NCBI GenBank assembly: GCA_011033025.1
Contig: WFMF01000367.1
Span: 1 to 64,000 of the forward strand
Direction: 5' to 3'
Origin: Beroe forskalii
Taxonomy: Eukaryota; Ctenophora; Nuda; Beroida; Beroidae
Length of the DNA stretch: 64,000 bases
Part shown: positions 52,934 through 63,907 of the stretch, piece after piece
Numbering within the stretch: the stretch's first letter is position 1
How the letters are laid out: every line of letters starts with the position of its first letter
Notes under the pieces: generated by a model
The model's input: only the letters and a program-made list of their open reading frames with translations
Databases searched by the model: none
What the model was told of the DNA's origin: nothing
Position numbers and translations under genes: made by a program

Positions 52934-53007
52934 TGGCCACGCTGGGGCTCGAACCCAGGACATTCGCGTTATTAGCACGACGCTCTAACCGACTGAGCTA
53001 CACGGCC
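52934..53007 (-). tRNA. tRNA-Ile (AAT)
   Basis: On the minus strand a 74-nt cloverleaf begins GGCCGTGTAGCTC and ends GCGTGGCC plus discriminator A. The anticodon loop is CTAATAA, giving anticodon AAT (AAU), which is read as Ile. The T arm has GGTTCGAGCC and the D arm AGCTCAGTCGGTTAGAGC. There is no intron and no encoded CCA. The 3' flank on the minus strand carries a run of six T, a Pol III terminator. Confidence 0.97.
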
Positions 53008-53193
53008 ATGCTACTGATTCATTTGTAATTTCCAACAATTAATTTTAATTACATCTGCGTGAGATGTTCGCCTTCTATTGGGCGAAATTTCAAGGCAGAT
53101 ATTTGGTAATAATTAAGTAATTAATTAAACTATAACCGGTATTTTGCAATGCGATGGTGAATTGTTGGAAACGACGAATGGATTCTGCAGCAT

Positions 53194-53267
53194 GGCCGTG
53201 TAGCTCAGTCGGTTAGAGCGTCGTGCTAATAACGCGAATGTCCTGGGTTCGAGCCCCAGCGTGGCCA
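53194..53267 (+). tRNA. tRNA-Ile (AAT)
   Basis: Identical over 74 nt to the copy at 52934-53007 but on the plus strand, with the same AAT anticodon and internal A and B boxes. A short T run (CTTCTTTT) lies about 10 bp downstream. Confidence 0.97.
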
Positions 53268-53470
53268 AAAACTTCTTTTGTACGCAATTTTGTTCAAGCC
53301 AACGCAGTCAAATAGAATAAGTTAGAACGAGGCATACACACTACAGCATTATTTTTGAATGTCTTCGATTATGCCTCAAAGCCGTTGAAATGTTTGTATA
53401 CAAAAACATGCTGGCTTGTGCTTTGCAATGAAAGAAAATTTGAATACACAACAATTCAATTCGAGCACAT

Positions 53471-53544
53471 GGCCGTGTAGCTCAGTCGGTTAGAGCGTCG
53501 TGCTAATAACGCGAATGTCCTGGGTTCGAGCCCCAGCGTGGCCA
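53471..53544 (+). tRNA. tRNA-Ile (AAT)
   Basis: Third identical 74-nt copy, 203 bp after the second. The downstream flank has TTTTT. Flanks differ from the second copy except for the few bases just before the gene, so the coding parts are kept alike by selection or gene conversion. Confidence 0.97.
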
Positions 53545-54027
53545 ATAATAATTTTTCGAACTTTTCAGTTTCTTTTTATAGTAGCATAAACTGGTCAATA
53601 ATGCAACGTCAACCATGCATGTTAAAACGTCAGTAACGGAAATAGAAACACCTACACGCAGACGTTTGGTCTAGGTAATCTGACACTTGGACACAGGACA
53701 GTCGTGATTTTGAACAAGGCGAATCCCGTTTCATTTGTTGAAAATACTTTGTCAACGCCCCTCAAGTAGCTTTAATTGCAACAGCTTTAGAAGTTGGCAT
53801 CTGGCCAAAACAAGGTGGCAAGAACTCGCAACGTTTTATTAAGAGCTCAATGTGGGGATCCCGTGAGAGACACCTCATTTTTCGCCGCCTTTGAATTTCC
53901 ATACCTCACCGAACGCTTGGAATTTAGTTATTCATTTTCCTGCGAATTTTTAACGGTTTCTCATTATTTTTTTAATTTCAATAATATTTCTGATCTACTT
54001 AACTTTTACAGGACTGCCAATTCTACT

Positions 54028-57000
54028 ATGTCCTCTGTTGTACTTTTTATACTTTTCCACTGCTGGATATCCACATTATACGCTTCACAGGTTTGGTGTT
54101 GGAATGACTTTATTAAATTCTTATCTTAAAAGTTCGAGTTAAACGTTCGTCTTCATGCCTCATTATCTTTTTCTCCTCGTGATAACAATCATTAGCTTTA
54201 AATTTAGATTTTTTCTCCCCCAGAAAAGAATTTTGGTGGGAGTTTTTGATCTGAGATACGGGACAGACTGTCAAACAGACCGTGTATTTGGTAAAGTTTT
54301 AGGAGGGTTCTTTGAGGATTATATCACAGAGCTGAATAACCGGATGAAAAATGAGTGAGTCACAAGATGAAAACTTTCTTAAATGAAAGTCAAACTTCGC
54401 CCAAAATTTTCTTTTTTGGGAGTCCCTATTATAGTTAATCAATTTGCCAAACCCTGAAAATTAAGAAATAAATTTTCGGGGGATCAGGGCTTGACTGCTT
54501 TTGACAAACCAATCCTTCTCAGATCGGGTGAGGTTTGGGTGAGTGAGGTGATGGACTCCTGCAGCAGTCCCGTGATCGGGTCCCGGAGGATCATGAACAG
54601 ATTAGTCAGACATAGCCCTAATAGGGAGGAGGACGGTTTTAGTGACAGTAGTCATGGTGACAATAGTCATAGTGACAGTAACAACAGGAGAGATTCATGT
54701 GCCAACACTACCCTTCTTCCTCCTGTTGCAGGTAAGTGCAAAAATGCAGACTGTTTGGCAAGTATAATTTCATCCAATCATGTCCAGGTCTGATTTCCAT
54801 GAATTGGAATTACCATTTTGTTGGACAAAATGAGACAAAATTGGACTTCCCTCGCGTTTTTCTAAGAGAATTTCTCCCCAGGTTTGTTAGGACCAGGATC
54901 GAACAGTCAGATGAAGGCAGTACTCGATATTACCTCTACCTTTAACATCACGCAGTCAAACTACGGAATAATGGAGTCAGATATTCTACACCCTCCCAGC
55001 GACCCTAATAATAATAGATACCCCTTCTTCAGAAAGTGAGTTCTGCTAGCATTTAAATGGTCATTTTGCTCAATTCTTCTTCAGATGCTGATTATTGAGT
55101 ATAAATATTTTTTCTGAAATTGGTTTCACTTTGCCGAGCTATGGAGAGAATACTGAAAATCATACAGTCACGGTTACTGTATTCTATGTTTTCAGTGTCC
55201 GCACTCCTTTCCAAGAAGTTCTGAGCAGCACTTGCCGGCTGATAAAGAAGCTAGGATGGCACTACATCTCTATTGGGGTAACCTCACATGAGATGTACAA
55301 TGTCAATTTCTGCGAGAAACACGGTGTCAGCATGAGCGTCTCAGGTATTTTGTAGCCAAGCTGATTATGATTCCCATAGATACTAGGAGGTTTAAGGATC
55401 TAAGTTCTAGATTGAACCTTTGCAATCGTAATTTACAAGCCATGTCAATAATGTCACTCTGAACCTGTTCACTTCTGTGCTCGTGCCACATAACAAGCCT
55501 ATCTATTCTCTTTCCTCAGTGCTCCTTCATCAAAACAGCCATCATGAAGATTTGGCTGCTCTTACATCACCCTACAAGAATTTTCCCGACCATTTGGCAC
55601 CTCTTACCACTCTCCTGGTGGGAGATTTTACCCTGCAAAACATCCAGACTCTCAGAACCTTCCTTGCTTCTCAACAAGAGACTGCAAGCATCAGCAAGCG
55701 AGATAGCAACTATCGTGGGGAGAATGTTGCTGGGATTGTAGCAACAAATGCTACAGGGTACCAGGGAGCAACGAATGCAACTGGGTACCAGGGTGCAACA
55801 AATGCCACTGGGTACCAGGGAGCAACAAATGTTGCTTATAGAAATTTAACAGAGCGTGATAGCAACGTTGCCCGGGAACATGCTGTCTTGGAACCGCATA
55901 TCTGGCTGGTCTCGGAACAGTTTCTCACTTCCTATGTTGACTACTTTGGCGAGATGCCAAACTTCCAGAATCAGACCTTCATTTGCTACCATTCTCCCCC
56001 GGAGATGACGCAACACCACCAGGTGAGCTTATATTAATCAATCTAATCAATCCAATTATCACTCCTGCCTCCTCACTTGATGCTGGAATTGATCATAAGA
56101 AATGCAAATATGGCTTGATTGGAATGGTCTCTAATTGATAATTTAGAAATCTTCAAGGTTCTATAAAACTACTAGTGATGTGCAATCTCCTCAGACGGAG
56201 GAATCAACAGCTGATACCTCCTGTGAAAACTGCTCACTTTCTGAAAAGATAGCAAAAGCTCTGAGCCTGAAACAGTTTATCTCTGCTGGGGTAGATCAGC
56301 TTATTGCTAGCCTTGACAACGGTAGTCTTGACAACAGTAGTCCTGACAACAGTAGTCTTGGCAACAGAAGCCCAGACAACGTAACCCTTGACAAAAGCCA
56401 AAGTAACAGAGTTGAATTGCTCTATCTGCAGCATCACTCAGGAAATTTACCCAAACTAGCATGGAGCAGCAATCATGCCAATATGGACCAAGTGTAAGTG
56501 AAATCGTCCCTCTGAAACCCCCTTATTTAGTTGTATAAACATTCATTTCATAGAACTTTACCATGCAAAAAGAAGATAATTGACCGCTGCGAGATTGTAC
56601 GATTGATGGATAATATAACCCCACTGAAGCAACTTATGTATATTTCAATTGACTGCCTAATATGCCTATTGTCGAAAACAACAATTTTAGGCTCACCGCT
56701 ATTATCACCCCTGCTTACGGTCTCTATCTTTCACATTGCAGGTCGGTTGAGGTGCACTCAGATGTTTTATATCAGAGCGGTGTTCAGGGTTTGGGACCTT
56801 CAGTTTGTCACGAGGGCTGCGATACAGGTACATAGATACAAATGTTAATAGGACTGAATGCTGATTAGGATATACTTTCTTACTTTGATATAGGTCCTGC
56901 TTATCATATATTATCGTCATTGACATACCAATACCATACCTTGACAAAAACCTGTTACAACTTTTGCTGAGTCAAAAATTTCATAGTCGATTTCTCTTTT

Positions 57001-60000
57001 TCAGGTCAGATGACATTCAGGCGGGTGGGGGAACCTTTTTACTGCTTCCATTGCAAAGATTGTAATCTTTTACGACAGGTAAGAACAGACTGACCTAATT
57101 TGAATCTATCTATATAGCCTCCTAAAAACGACAATTTTTGGGCTTAAATGGATTTTTGAACAATAACTGGCCCAAAAGACCCTAAATATGACTATCACCG
57201 GTTCTTTCCCATTCAGCAGCATTGCAGAGAGTCCACTTTAATATCACATAAAAATTTCTACAAAAATTCCCACAATACCACGTAGGATGCCGGGACTGAA
57301 AGCTTAAATACCTACAACCTCTCCAACATGTATCGAATGAGAATAGCAGGAAATCGAACCCGGGATCTCCCGAGCACGAGCCAGACTAGAACCCATTACA
57401 CCAACTGACCACTGAATACCTCCAACATCTCCTACAGGTATCGAATGGAAGCAGTCCTGAGTGTGTAACGTGCCCGGAGACAATGAGACCTAACATTGAC
57501 AACAGTGAATGTGTCCTGATAGACCCGCAACCCACCTATTACAAAACAGTTTTCACTGCAGTCAACTGATGTCAAAGTTAACTGGTGTCAAAGTTAACTG
57601 GGGTCAAAGTTAACTGGTGATAGAGGTAACTGGTGTCAAAGCGAATTCATCAAAGTCAAATTTCAGAATGATTTGCTCTCAAAATTAGCTAAGAATTCTC
57701 ATGTCAAATGTTATACTTATAACGTGCATTGTGCATAATATGTTCAAAGACCCAGTATTCACCAGTTCTTTGTTCTCTTACTTAACTGGTATCAGAGTCA
57801 CTCTTGACTCCCTGGTGTCAAAATCATTGGTGTCAGAGTAACTCTTGAGTCTTGACTTACTCATACTGATGTCATTAAAGTCACTGGTGTCAGACTCCCT
57901 GGTGTCAGTCACTCTTGACTCTGGTTTCAGAGTCACTCTTGACTCTCTACCCCCCTCAGAACAGGGAGTTGGGATAATCCTGATCCTGCTCTGTGTTTGT
58001 GGAATTCTGAGTGTAATCCTGACCTGCATCACCTTCAAAATCCACCAAACTACCCCCATTGTCAGGGCTTCCAACAGGGAACTCTGCTACGTCATCTTCT
58101 TAGGTTTGTTATCTTAGGTTTTTTATCTTAAGTTTGTAATCTTAGGTTCTTCATTTTTTAGTGAATACAAAAGGCAAATGAGAGGGTTGGCAGATCGTGG
58201 TTTAGTGTGAGAATAGGGATATGTATATCAGGTCCAGATTTTTATTAGAACTTTTAAACATTTCTGGAAAGTGCGGATTGCTCCTTTATAATATCAGTCG
58301 CGAAAATGTCCCTCCCTCCGTCGGACCGTCCGTCCGTCCTTCCGTCCGTCCCTTATCACAAATCTTCCTTTTTAATCATTGGCTGAACTCAAAACTAAAG
58401 TCTGACCAGGTATCCAAATGGAAAATGCTCAAATTCTCTCTAAATTATGATAAATTCTAAATTGAGGGCTGTTGAAGAATTCGTGACTTAAAATCTTAGG
58501 AGTGAGTTGGAGATTGAGGGATAAGATGATAAGGCTTCAGTTTGTATTAGTTTTAGTACCAAACTGTGCATATTCGACTGTATAGACACTAAGTTCAAAA
58601 TACGGTGGATCGATGTGATTTGTGAAAGACGAATGATTCTTTTCGGAACAAGTGACAGCATTGAAACAGAAAGCATGAAATTTGAAATTTTGGAGATCAG
58701 AAGAAAAGTGACATCAACAGTCAAGTGATATCAACAGTCAAGAAAATACAGCGCGTGAACAAACGGTTACACAATCTGATGCGAAACGTAAACCAATTCA
58801 ACGAAATGGTGCGAAATCCTCACAACGAACTGATTACAACAACTTGGTACGTAAGAACGCGAATTTAAGAAGAAATGGCACGTGCCAATGCATGTTCTCG
58901 GTGGTCGCGCGCAGCATTGGCGCAATATTTATACTCCTACTAGGAGTGCCTGTTGTAGAATGATGCTAAGGTTACATCAAGCACCGCCGGGGAGGGAAAT
59001 TAAGCGCCTGCATTCGGGTACATCCCACAAACGACATTTGAAGAATTAAGCCCGCAGGCGCAATTCTTGTTTTTAGTTCAATTAGGTTCGTTATTTCTTA
59101 CTCGATGTTTTTTCAGTTTTTAAACATTTTTAACGTACTTGACTCGACTCGGAAGACACATAGGACTGTATACAGTCCTATGTGTCTTCCGCTCTTCGCT
59201 ACCTTTTCCTGATGTTATGACAAGAACTGAAGAACATTTCCCTCCACAGGTTTAACGTTGACCTTCAGTTCGGTCATCCTAATGATGCTACCACCCGGTG
59301 AGTGATACAAACTGACATCCTCAGACAAAAACACTTACACGCACATAACTGAACAAACATGCATACATACAGACAGCCATACATACAGAAAACCATGAAA
59401 AATTTATGACGCATGCCAATACGAACCGTTTTCTTTTTGACTGAAATGAATACACTTGAATTGACATCCGATTAATCAATCACCTGTTGTCACATCTGCA
59501 GGCACCATCCTCTGTAAACTCCAGATCAGTATGTTGTGTCTGGGAGCATCCCTCACCATAGCAACAATCCTGGGCAGGACTATCCGAATCATACGGATCT
59601 TCACTGCTACCAAGGTGACAGTTGACACCCTGCTGGTGTCACTACGACACCAGGCTGTCTTCATAGCAACCATTGCTGTGGTGCAGAGCGCTGTGTCGGT
59701 CTGGGCTGCTCTGGGGTAGGTTGACAGCTTTACAGGGGTTATGATCTCAAGTCATTTTCTTTGGAATTCTTGGTAGAAATATAAGCAAAAAAGCAGACCC
59801 TTAATAACAATAAAGACCTATTTAATCTTAGTTTTCAGGCTCAATTTGACACCCATACCCCCACCCCATTACCCCACCTCTTATATTCATCGTTACTTCG
59901 CATCCCAGTATGGAGCCAGTAACTCGGTCTGAGTACGAGGAGCGTTTGATGGAGCAGCCTAAGGTGTATTTGGTGTGCAGTGAACCGAACAGGGTTCCCA

Positions 60001-61210
60001 TCCTCATCTTCCTCACTCTCTTCGTCTCCATCTGTCTGGTGACGTCAGTCATTGCTGTACAGGTAGTACCTAAGGATATTGAGGTTTTTATGAGCATGTT
60101 GGAATTCTTAGAGGTAGAGGAGCTGTGATATGCTGGTTGAGCAATGTAATAAATTCCATCGTTCCAAATTCTAATACGCGGAATTCCCTGACTTAAAGCT
60201 TCGAGCTTAATAATTCAATATTTCATCTTCAACACATTCGTAATATGAGTTTGCTGTCGTCAGGCGAGGAAACTGCCGACTAACTACAACGAAGCTACGT
60301 ACATCTACTTTACGGTCTTCACCATGGACATTATCATCATCTCCTACATCGCCATAAGGTGAGCAAGGATCTTGTTATCTTGGGAGGGGGAATGTAACGT
60401 GGTGAGGAGAAGTCAGAAATGACATGTTTTCGATTATTCTCGCGAAAATTTTTCCATATTCTCGGCTATAGTCAATGCTACACTTTTGCCTGAATTTATT
60501 TTCCTCGGAACCAGCTCTGAAACTTCGATTCTATTGGCTTATTATTTTTCTCGTCTTGCTTCTTAGGAATTGGATATCAAGTACATAAATCATAAATAGC
60601 TATTTATATCAATGAAACTTCACCTAAATTGCTACTCATTTTCAGATTTACAGCCTACAAATCAGAATCCATCCTCTCGGCAGCCTTTGCCACCGTCCTA
60701 ACAGCCTACATAATCCTCATCCTCCTATTCTTCAACAAACTCTACATCATCTACTTCAAACCGGACCGAAACCGGATCCACAACATCCCGGAATCACCGA
60801 GTCTCCGGCTGAAACGGCAGAGAAAAACGAGCAAAACACTCGTACCACCCCTGTCTAGTCGGAGTAGTGTGATATCCATGATCTCTACAGAGCAGAGCCA
60901 TCCCCTAACAGCAGCCAGGAGAGGAACTACCGCTTCCCAAATATCTCCTCTAAGGGATGGGAGAAGGAGGATGAGCCGGACTAGCACCTTGTTAGGGACC
61001 CATCATCATGGGAGAAGTACGCCTGATATCAGGGTGCTGGATATCTGTAAGAAGAGTTGTGAGAGGTTCTTCAGATCCAATACCAAGATCAAGAGATACG
61101 ATCAGGTTCATCAGTTTCAGGACTCAAAGACATCGCCGAGTATGAGGATTGCCGAGCAGAAGCCGAGGAAGTTGAGAGGTCATGAAAGGTGCCATTCTTC
61201 CTATATGTAG
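54028..61210 (+). CDS. Class C GPCR, metabotropic glutamate receptor-like
   Basis: Sixteen exons: 54028-54090, 54224-54354, 54523-54731, 54882-55035, 55196-55344, 55520-56022, 56195-56493, 56742-56827, 57005-57078, 57438-57548, 57965-58103, 59250-59297, 59502-59715, 59909-60062, 60264-60358, 60646-61210; 997 residues. Signal peptide 1-21. The Venus flytrap (about 22-500) shows GLLGPGSNSQMKAV, FFRNVRTPF and LGWHYISIGV. The cysteine-rich domain (about 515-590) runs from SVCHEGC to CVTCPE with eight cysteines where mGluRs usually have nine. The 7TM part has TPIVRASNREL after TM1, a TM3 LCKLQ Cys with its ECL2 partner LVCSEPN, and RKLPTNYNEA before TM6. The usual PK-x-Y of TM7 reads NKLY. The mGluR ligand Ser is kept (GSNS), but the Thr in YSAT aligns with Met, so glutamate may not be the ligand. 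The exon 10/11 junction has alternatives. The basic, Ser-rich tail spans about 150 residues. The ATG at 54028 was chosen because it starts the signal peptide. Confidence 0.88.
55741..55821 (+). repeat. 27-bp coding minisatellite in the Venus flytrap domain
   Basis: Three 27-bp units encode ATNATGYQG three times (about residues 310-336), followed by a partial fourth unit at 55822. Each unit contains an NAT N-glycosylation sequon. The repeat is inside exon 6, in a stretch that looks like a surface loop insertion relative to mGluRs. Confidence 0.9.
56312..56401 (+). repeat. 15-bp coding minisatellite in exon 7
   Basis: Six 15-bp units of the CTTGACAACAGTAGT type encode five-residue repeats (LDNGS, LDNSS, PDNSS, LGNRS, PDNVT, LDKSQ), about residues 443-472. 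The first five each carry an N-x-S/T sequon. Confidence 0.9.
57340..57415 (-). mobile_element. tRNA-like insertion (SINE head or tRNA retropseudogene)
   Basis: On the minus strand the 76-bp segment has an A-box-like TGGTCAGTTGGTG and a B-box-like CCCGGGTTCGATTTCC at tRNA-like spacing, but the acceptor ends do not pair. It is flanked by a 32-bp imperfect direct repeat (57308-57339 and 57416-57447, 28 of 32 matching). The right copy contains the splice acceptor and first codons of the exon at 57438. It lies in the intron after exon 9 of the class C receptor. Confidence 0.5.
57560..57952 (+). repeat. Intron-filling degenerate minisatellite
   Basis: The intron between the cysteine-rich domain and TM1 is largely built of variants of AACTGGTGTCAAAGTT and GTCACTCTTGACTC. 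Many units contain GTCAG or TTTCAG, which resemble splice acceptors. This is why the exact exon 10/11 junction cannot be fixed from sequence. Confidence 0.75.
58310..58352 (+). repeat. (CCGT)n microsatellite
   Basis: An imperfect run of CCGT/CCCT units inside the intron after the TM1 exon of the class C receptor. Confidence 0.8.
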
Positions 61211-62651
61211 GCTGGTAAGGATCAGATAGAGTTACTACAGATGACTATACATTTCTATACAGCCTCGAAAAATTTTTGCCGGGCATCATCATTCGAATGC
61301 CGAGGACTTTAAGTTTATTGTTTTATTTTTTGTTTACAAGTTTTGAGTAGTACCAGTATAAATGTGGAAATGCATTTAAATCAAATTATTCTTGAAAGAA
61401 ATCTATTTCAGTCTCGAAAGTCGAATTATAAACTGATATGAGAATTGGAAAAAATGAAAGAAAGTATTATAACATCCCATTTAGTTCTGTTTTTATTTGA
61501 TTTAAAAAATTATTAGCTGGCGAATTAATTTTTTTTTTCAAAATATAAAAGCAATATTCACACAAATTTCAGCAAGCAGAAAAAATAGATAGCCATTTGG
61601 CTTAAAAAAAATCCTAGGTGCTTTAAAAACGGCCCAAACTGCAAAGTTTAAGGTCCACCTTAAAATTCCGTATTATACCATTAGTCACCTTAAAATTCTG
61701 AAAAATCGGTAGCCCAATCTACCTCGTCCTTAAGATGGTCCTTTAGCTGCTCCTTAAACGGCGAATTTTTAAGGTAAAAATTAAACCAGTAGGTGCTCGC
61801 GAACCACACGTTATATGTGATAATAATTTTTTCACAAGAGAAGAGATAAAATTCAATGATTCAATTTGCTGATAGCTTAGTTTGTAGGTCCGGCTGTAAT
61901 CACAAAAGCAAAACAGCCAAAATCATTAAACAATTTACAATGTGGTGTGTTTTATAATTTGTAAACGGTAAAATTTATAAGACCGATAATAAGCTCTGGA
62001 ATTTGTGTTCAACATTTTTATTTATATTCAAGTATTCAATCCGAGCTGGCAGTGACAGCTCGACTGAATTGACAATAGTCCAGCAACTGTGTTTGATTGA
62101 CTGATAAGTTTTTAACGAGACCATCAATTATCATTGCAAGATATTTAAATCACTAGAAAACCATTTCACTGAAAAACTGTTAATTTGCATCTGAGATTTT
62201 AAAAATTGGTTCTAATATATGGAGCTGTCCTGAGTTGCGGGTAATCCCCAGTGTCAATGAAGCTTTTAAGATCAGCGTTTGAACGACCTCCTCCTTTACG
62301 GTTTAGGTCGACCTTTACGAATTGGGTAATACTGATTTTGCTAAAGGAGGACCTACAGGAGGTGCCCTTAGAGCTCCTCCTTAAACTGAGTCACCTAACA
62401 CGAAAATTGTGTAATCCGGCCCTTAAAGTCTGAGCGTCCGTTCATTATTGAATTTGAAAACTGTGCTGGAGATTTTTTAAAATTGGTCTGTCCTCGAATC
62501 AATGAAGTTTATCATCAATAAGGGCGTTATCTCCGATGACATCGACCGCGATGTCAGTACCTTGGACTGTTTCTCTCATTCTCTTCTCCTTGCCCTCCGG
62601 ACATTCTATCAATCACACCACCAGAACTCGTATTCAGGCGCTGGAACTTAA
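61211..62651. other. Convergent intergenic region with AGG/CCT repeat remnants
   Basis: This lies between the stop codons of two convergent receptor genes and must hold both 3' UTRs. No canonical AATAAA was picked out with confidence. From about 61600 to 62430, words such as AAGGTCCACCTTAAA, CTCCTTAAACGG and AAAGGAGGACCT recur in both orientations and resemble the ends of the 50640-51768 element. They are likely remnants of a related inverted-repeat element. Confidence 0.4.
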
Positions 62652-63907
62652 TCAGGCGCTGGAACTTCTCATAGAAACGGATGCCTCATTCCTCGTTGCC
62701 ATCCCTGTTGACTTGCCCTCTGCTATGTCCTCACCAGCCTCGGGGTTCCCACTGTTGCTGATCACAACAAGCACACCCCTTTTACAACCTCCTGAATTCC
62801 TCTCATTGACTGGTATCGAACTGGAATTTACCTTTATCTTCTGTGTCACCGCCTCTCTGTACCTCCTGTTCATCAGAGCGTAGAGAATGGGGTTCCCCAC
62901 CACACTAACGAAGTAGAAGTTAATGTGGACCTTGTTGAACCAGAGCGGGATCTCAGGGGTCTTGTCGAACACTCTCCATGCCTGCTCGATGATGTGAGGC
63001 ATCCAGGAGACTACGAATAGCAAGGAGATAGCCAGAGTGGTGGCGACTGCCTTCTTGTTGGAGAGGGAGTGGGTTCTGGTGTACCGCTTGGCAACTAGCC
63101 AAAGGATCAGGTTGCACGGCACCACACACAGGGTCGGGATCCACATCTGAACGTTGAGGACCACGTTAATAGCATACCCTACAGGGGAGGATCTGTTAAC
63201 GTCCATCTCACAAATAGTCTCTATCTCGTGATTCACAACCACTTTCTGATGAGTGATGGCTGCCATGGCGAGGGGCAGGATGGCCTGGAACCAGATGAAC
63301 GCCACCAGACCTCGTCTGAAGACCTTGCTGTCAAAGAAGCCTGAGGTTCTGAGAGGGAAGATACAAACCACCACCTTGACACAGGAGAGGGTGAGAACTA
63401 GAGCCATGCTGACCAGCACTGGGGGTAGGAATACCAGACCCTCAATGTAGCAGACCAGGTCTCCCAACACCCAGCCCCCGGCTATGTGGGAGATCAGGGA
63501 GGGCAGGATCCGGGTCAGGATGTACACCTGCAGGGGTTGGAAAAATTTTAGTTGGTTTTAGAGTCACCAAAGAAAAGAAGGCGACTTAAATAATAATGGA
63601 TTCTAGTTCTACAACATCATAAACCACAATATATTTTTCGGCAGTTCCAGCCATCTAAAACATTGAAAGTGAAAGACGTTTAGCTGTATAACTATAAATA
63701 TCAAATACCGCCAACCTGGTCTGAGAGTGCCAAGTTTCGCAGGAGGGACGAAGTGAAGCGATCTAGTCCCGTCCTAGGGGAGATGAGCACAGAGCTGAAG
63801 ATTGTGAGACCATTACCAATACTCCCAGTGATGAGACACACCAGACACCATATGGTGAGGGAAACTCGGTCAGGGAGGGAGTAGATGGAGTGGTAGAGCT
63901 CAGTCAT
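62652..63907 (-). CDS. Class A (rhodopsin-like) GPCR, orphan
   Basis: Two exons on the minus strand, 63907-63716 and 63527-62652, joined in phase 0 (donor CAG|GTTGGC, acceptor CTGCAG|GTG), encode 355 residues. Exon 1 gives the N terminus, TM1 with the conserved Asn (SIGNGL) and the start of TM2 with LALSD. Exon 2 gives TM2-TM7: the TM3 Cys (DLVCYI), an ECL2 Cys (ETICEM), a TM6 SWMP in place of CWxP, and TM7 NPILY, a clean NPxxY. The DRY motif is absent; the aligned triplet before PL is VKV, so Arg3.50 is Lys. The N terminus is very short. The roughly 50-residue tail is Ser-rich. The divergent TM3 end predicts unusual G-protein coupling, an inference. It is convergent with the class C receptor. 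The ligand cannot be guessed. Confidence 0.85.

Noticed and set aside
57340-57415. Functional fourth tRNA gene
   Set aside because: A and B boxes are present, but the acceptor stem does not pair and the T stem is imperfect; a retroposed or SINE-derived fragment fits better.
62536-62883. 115-codon plus-strand frame
   Set aside because: Antisense shadow of the class A receptor tail.
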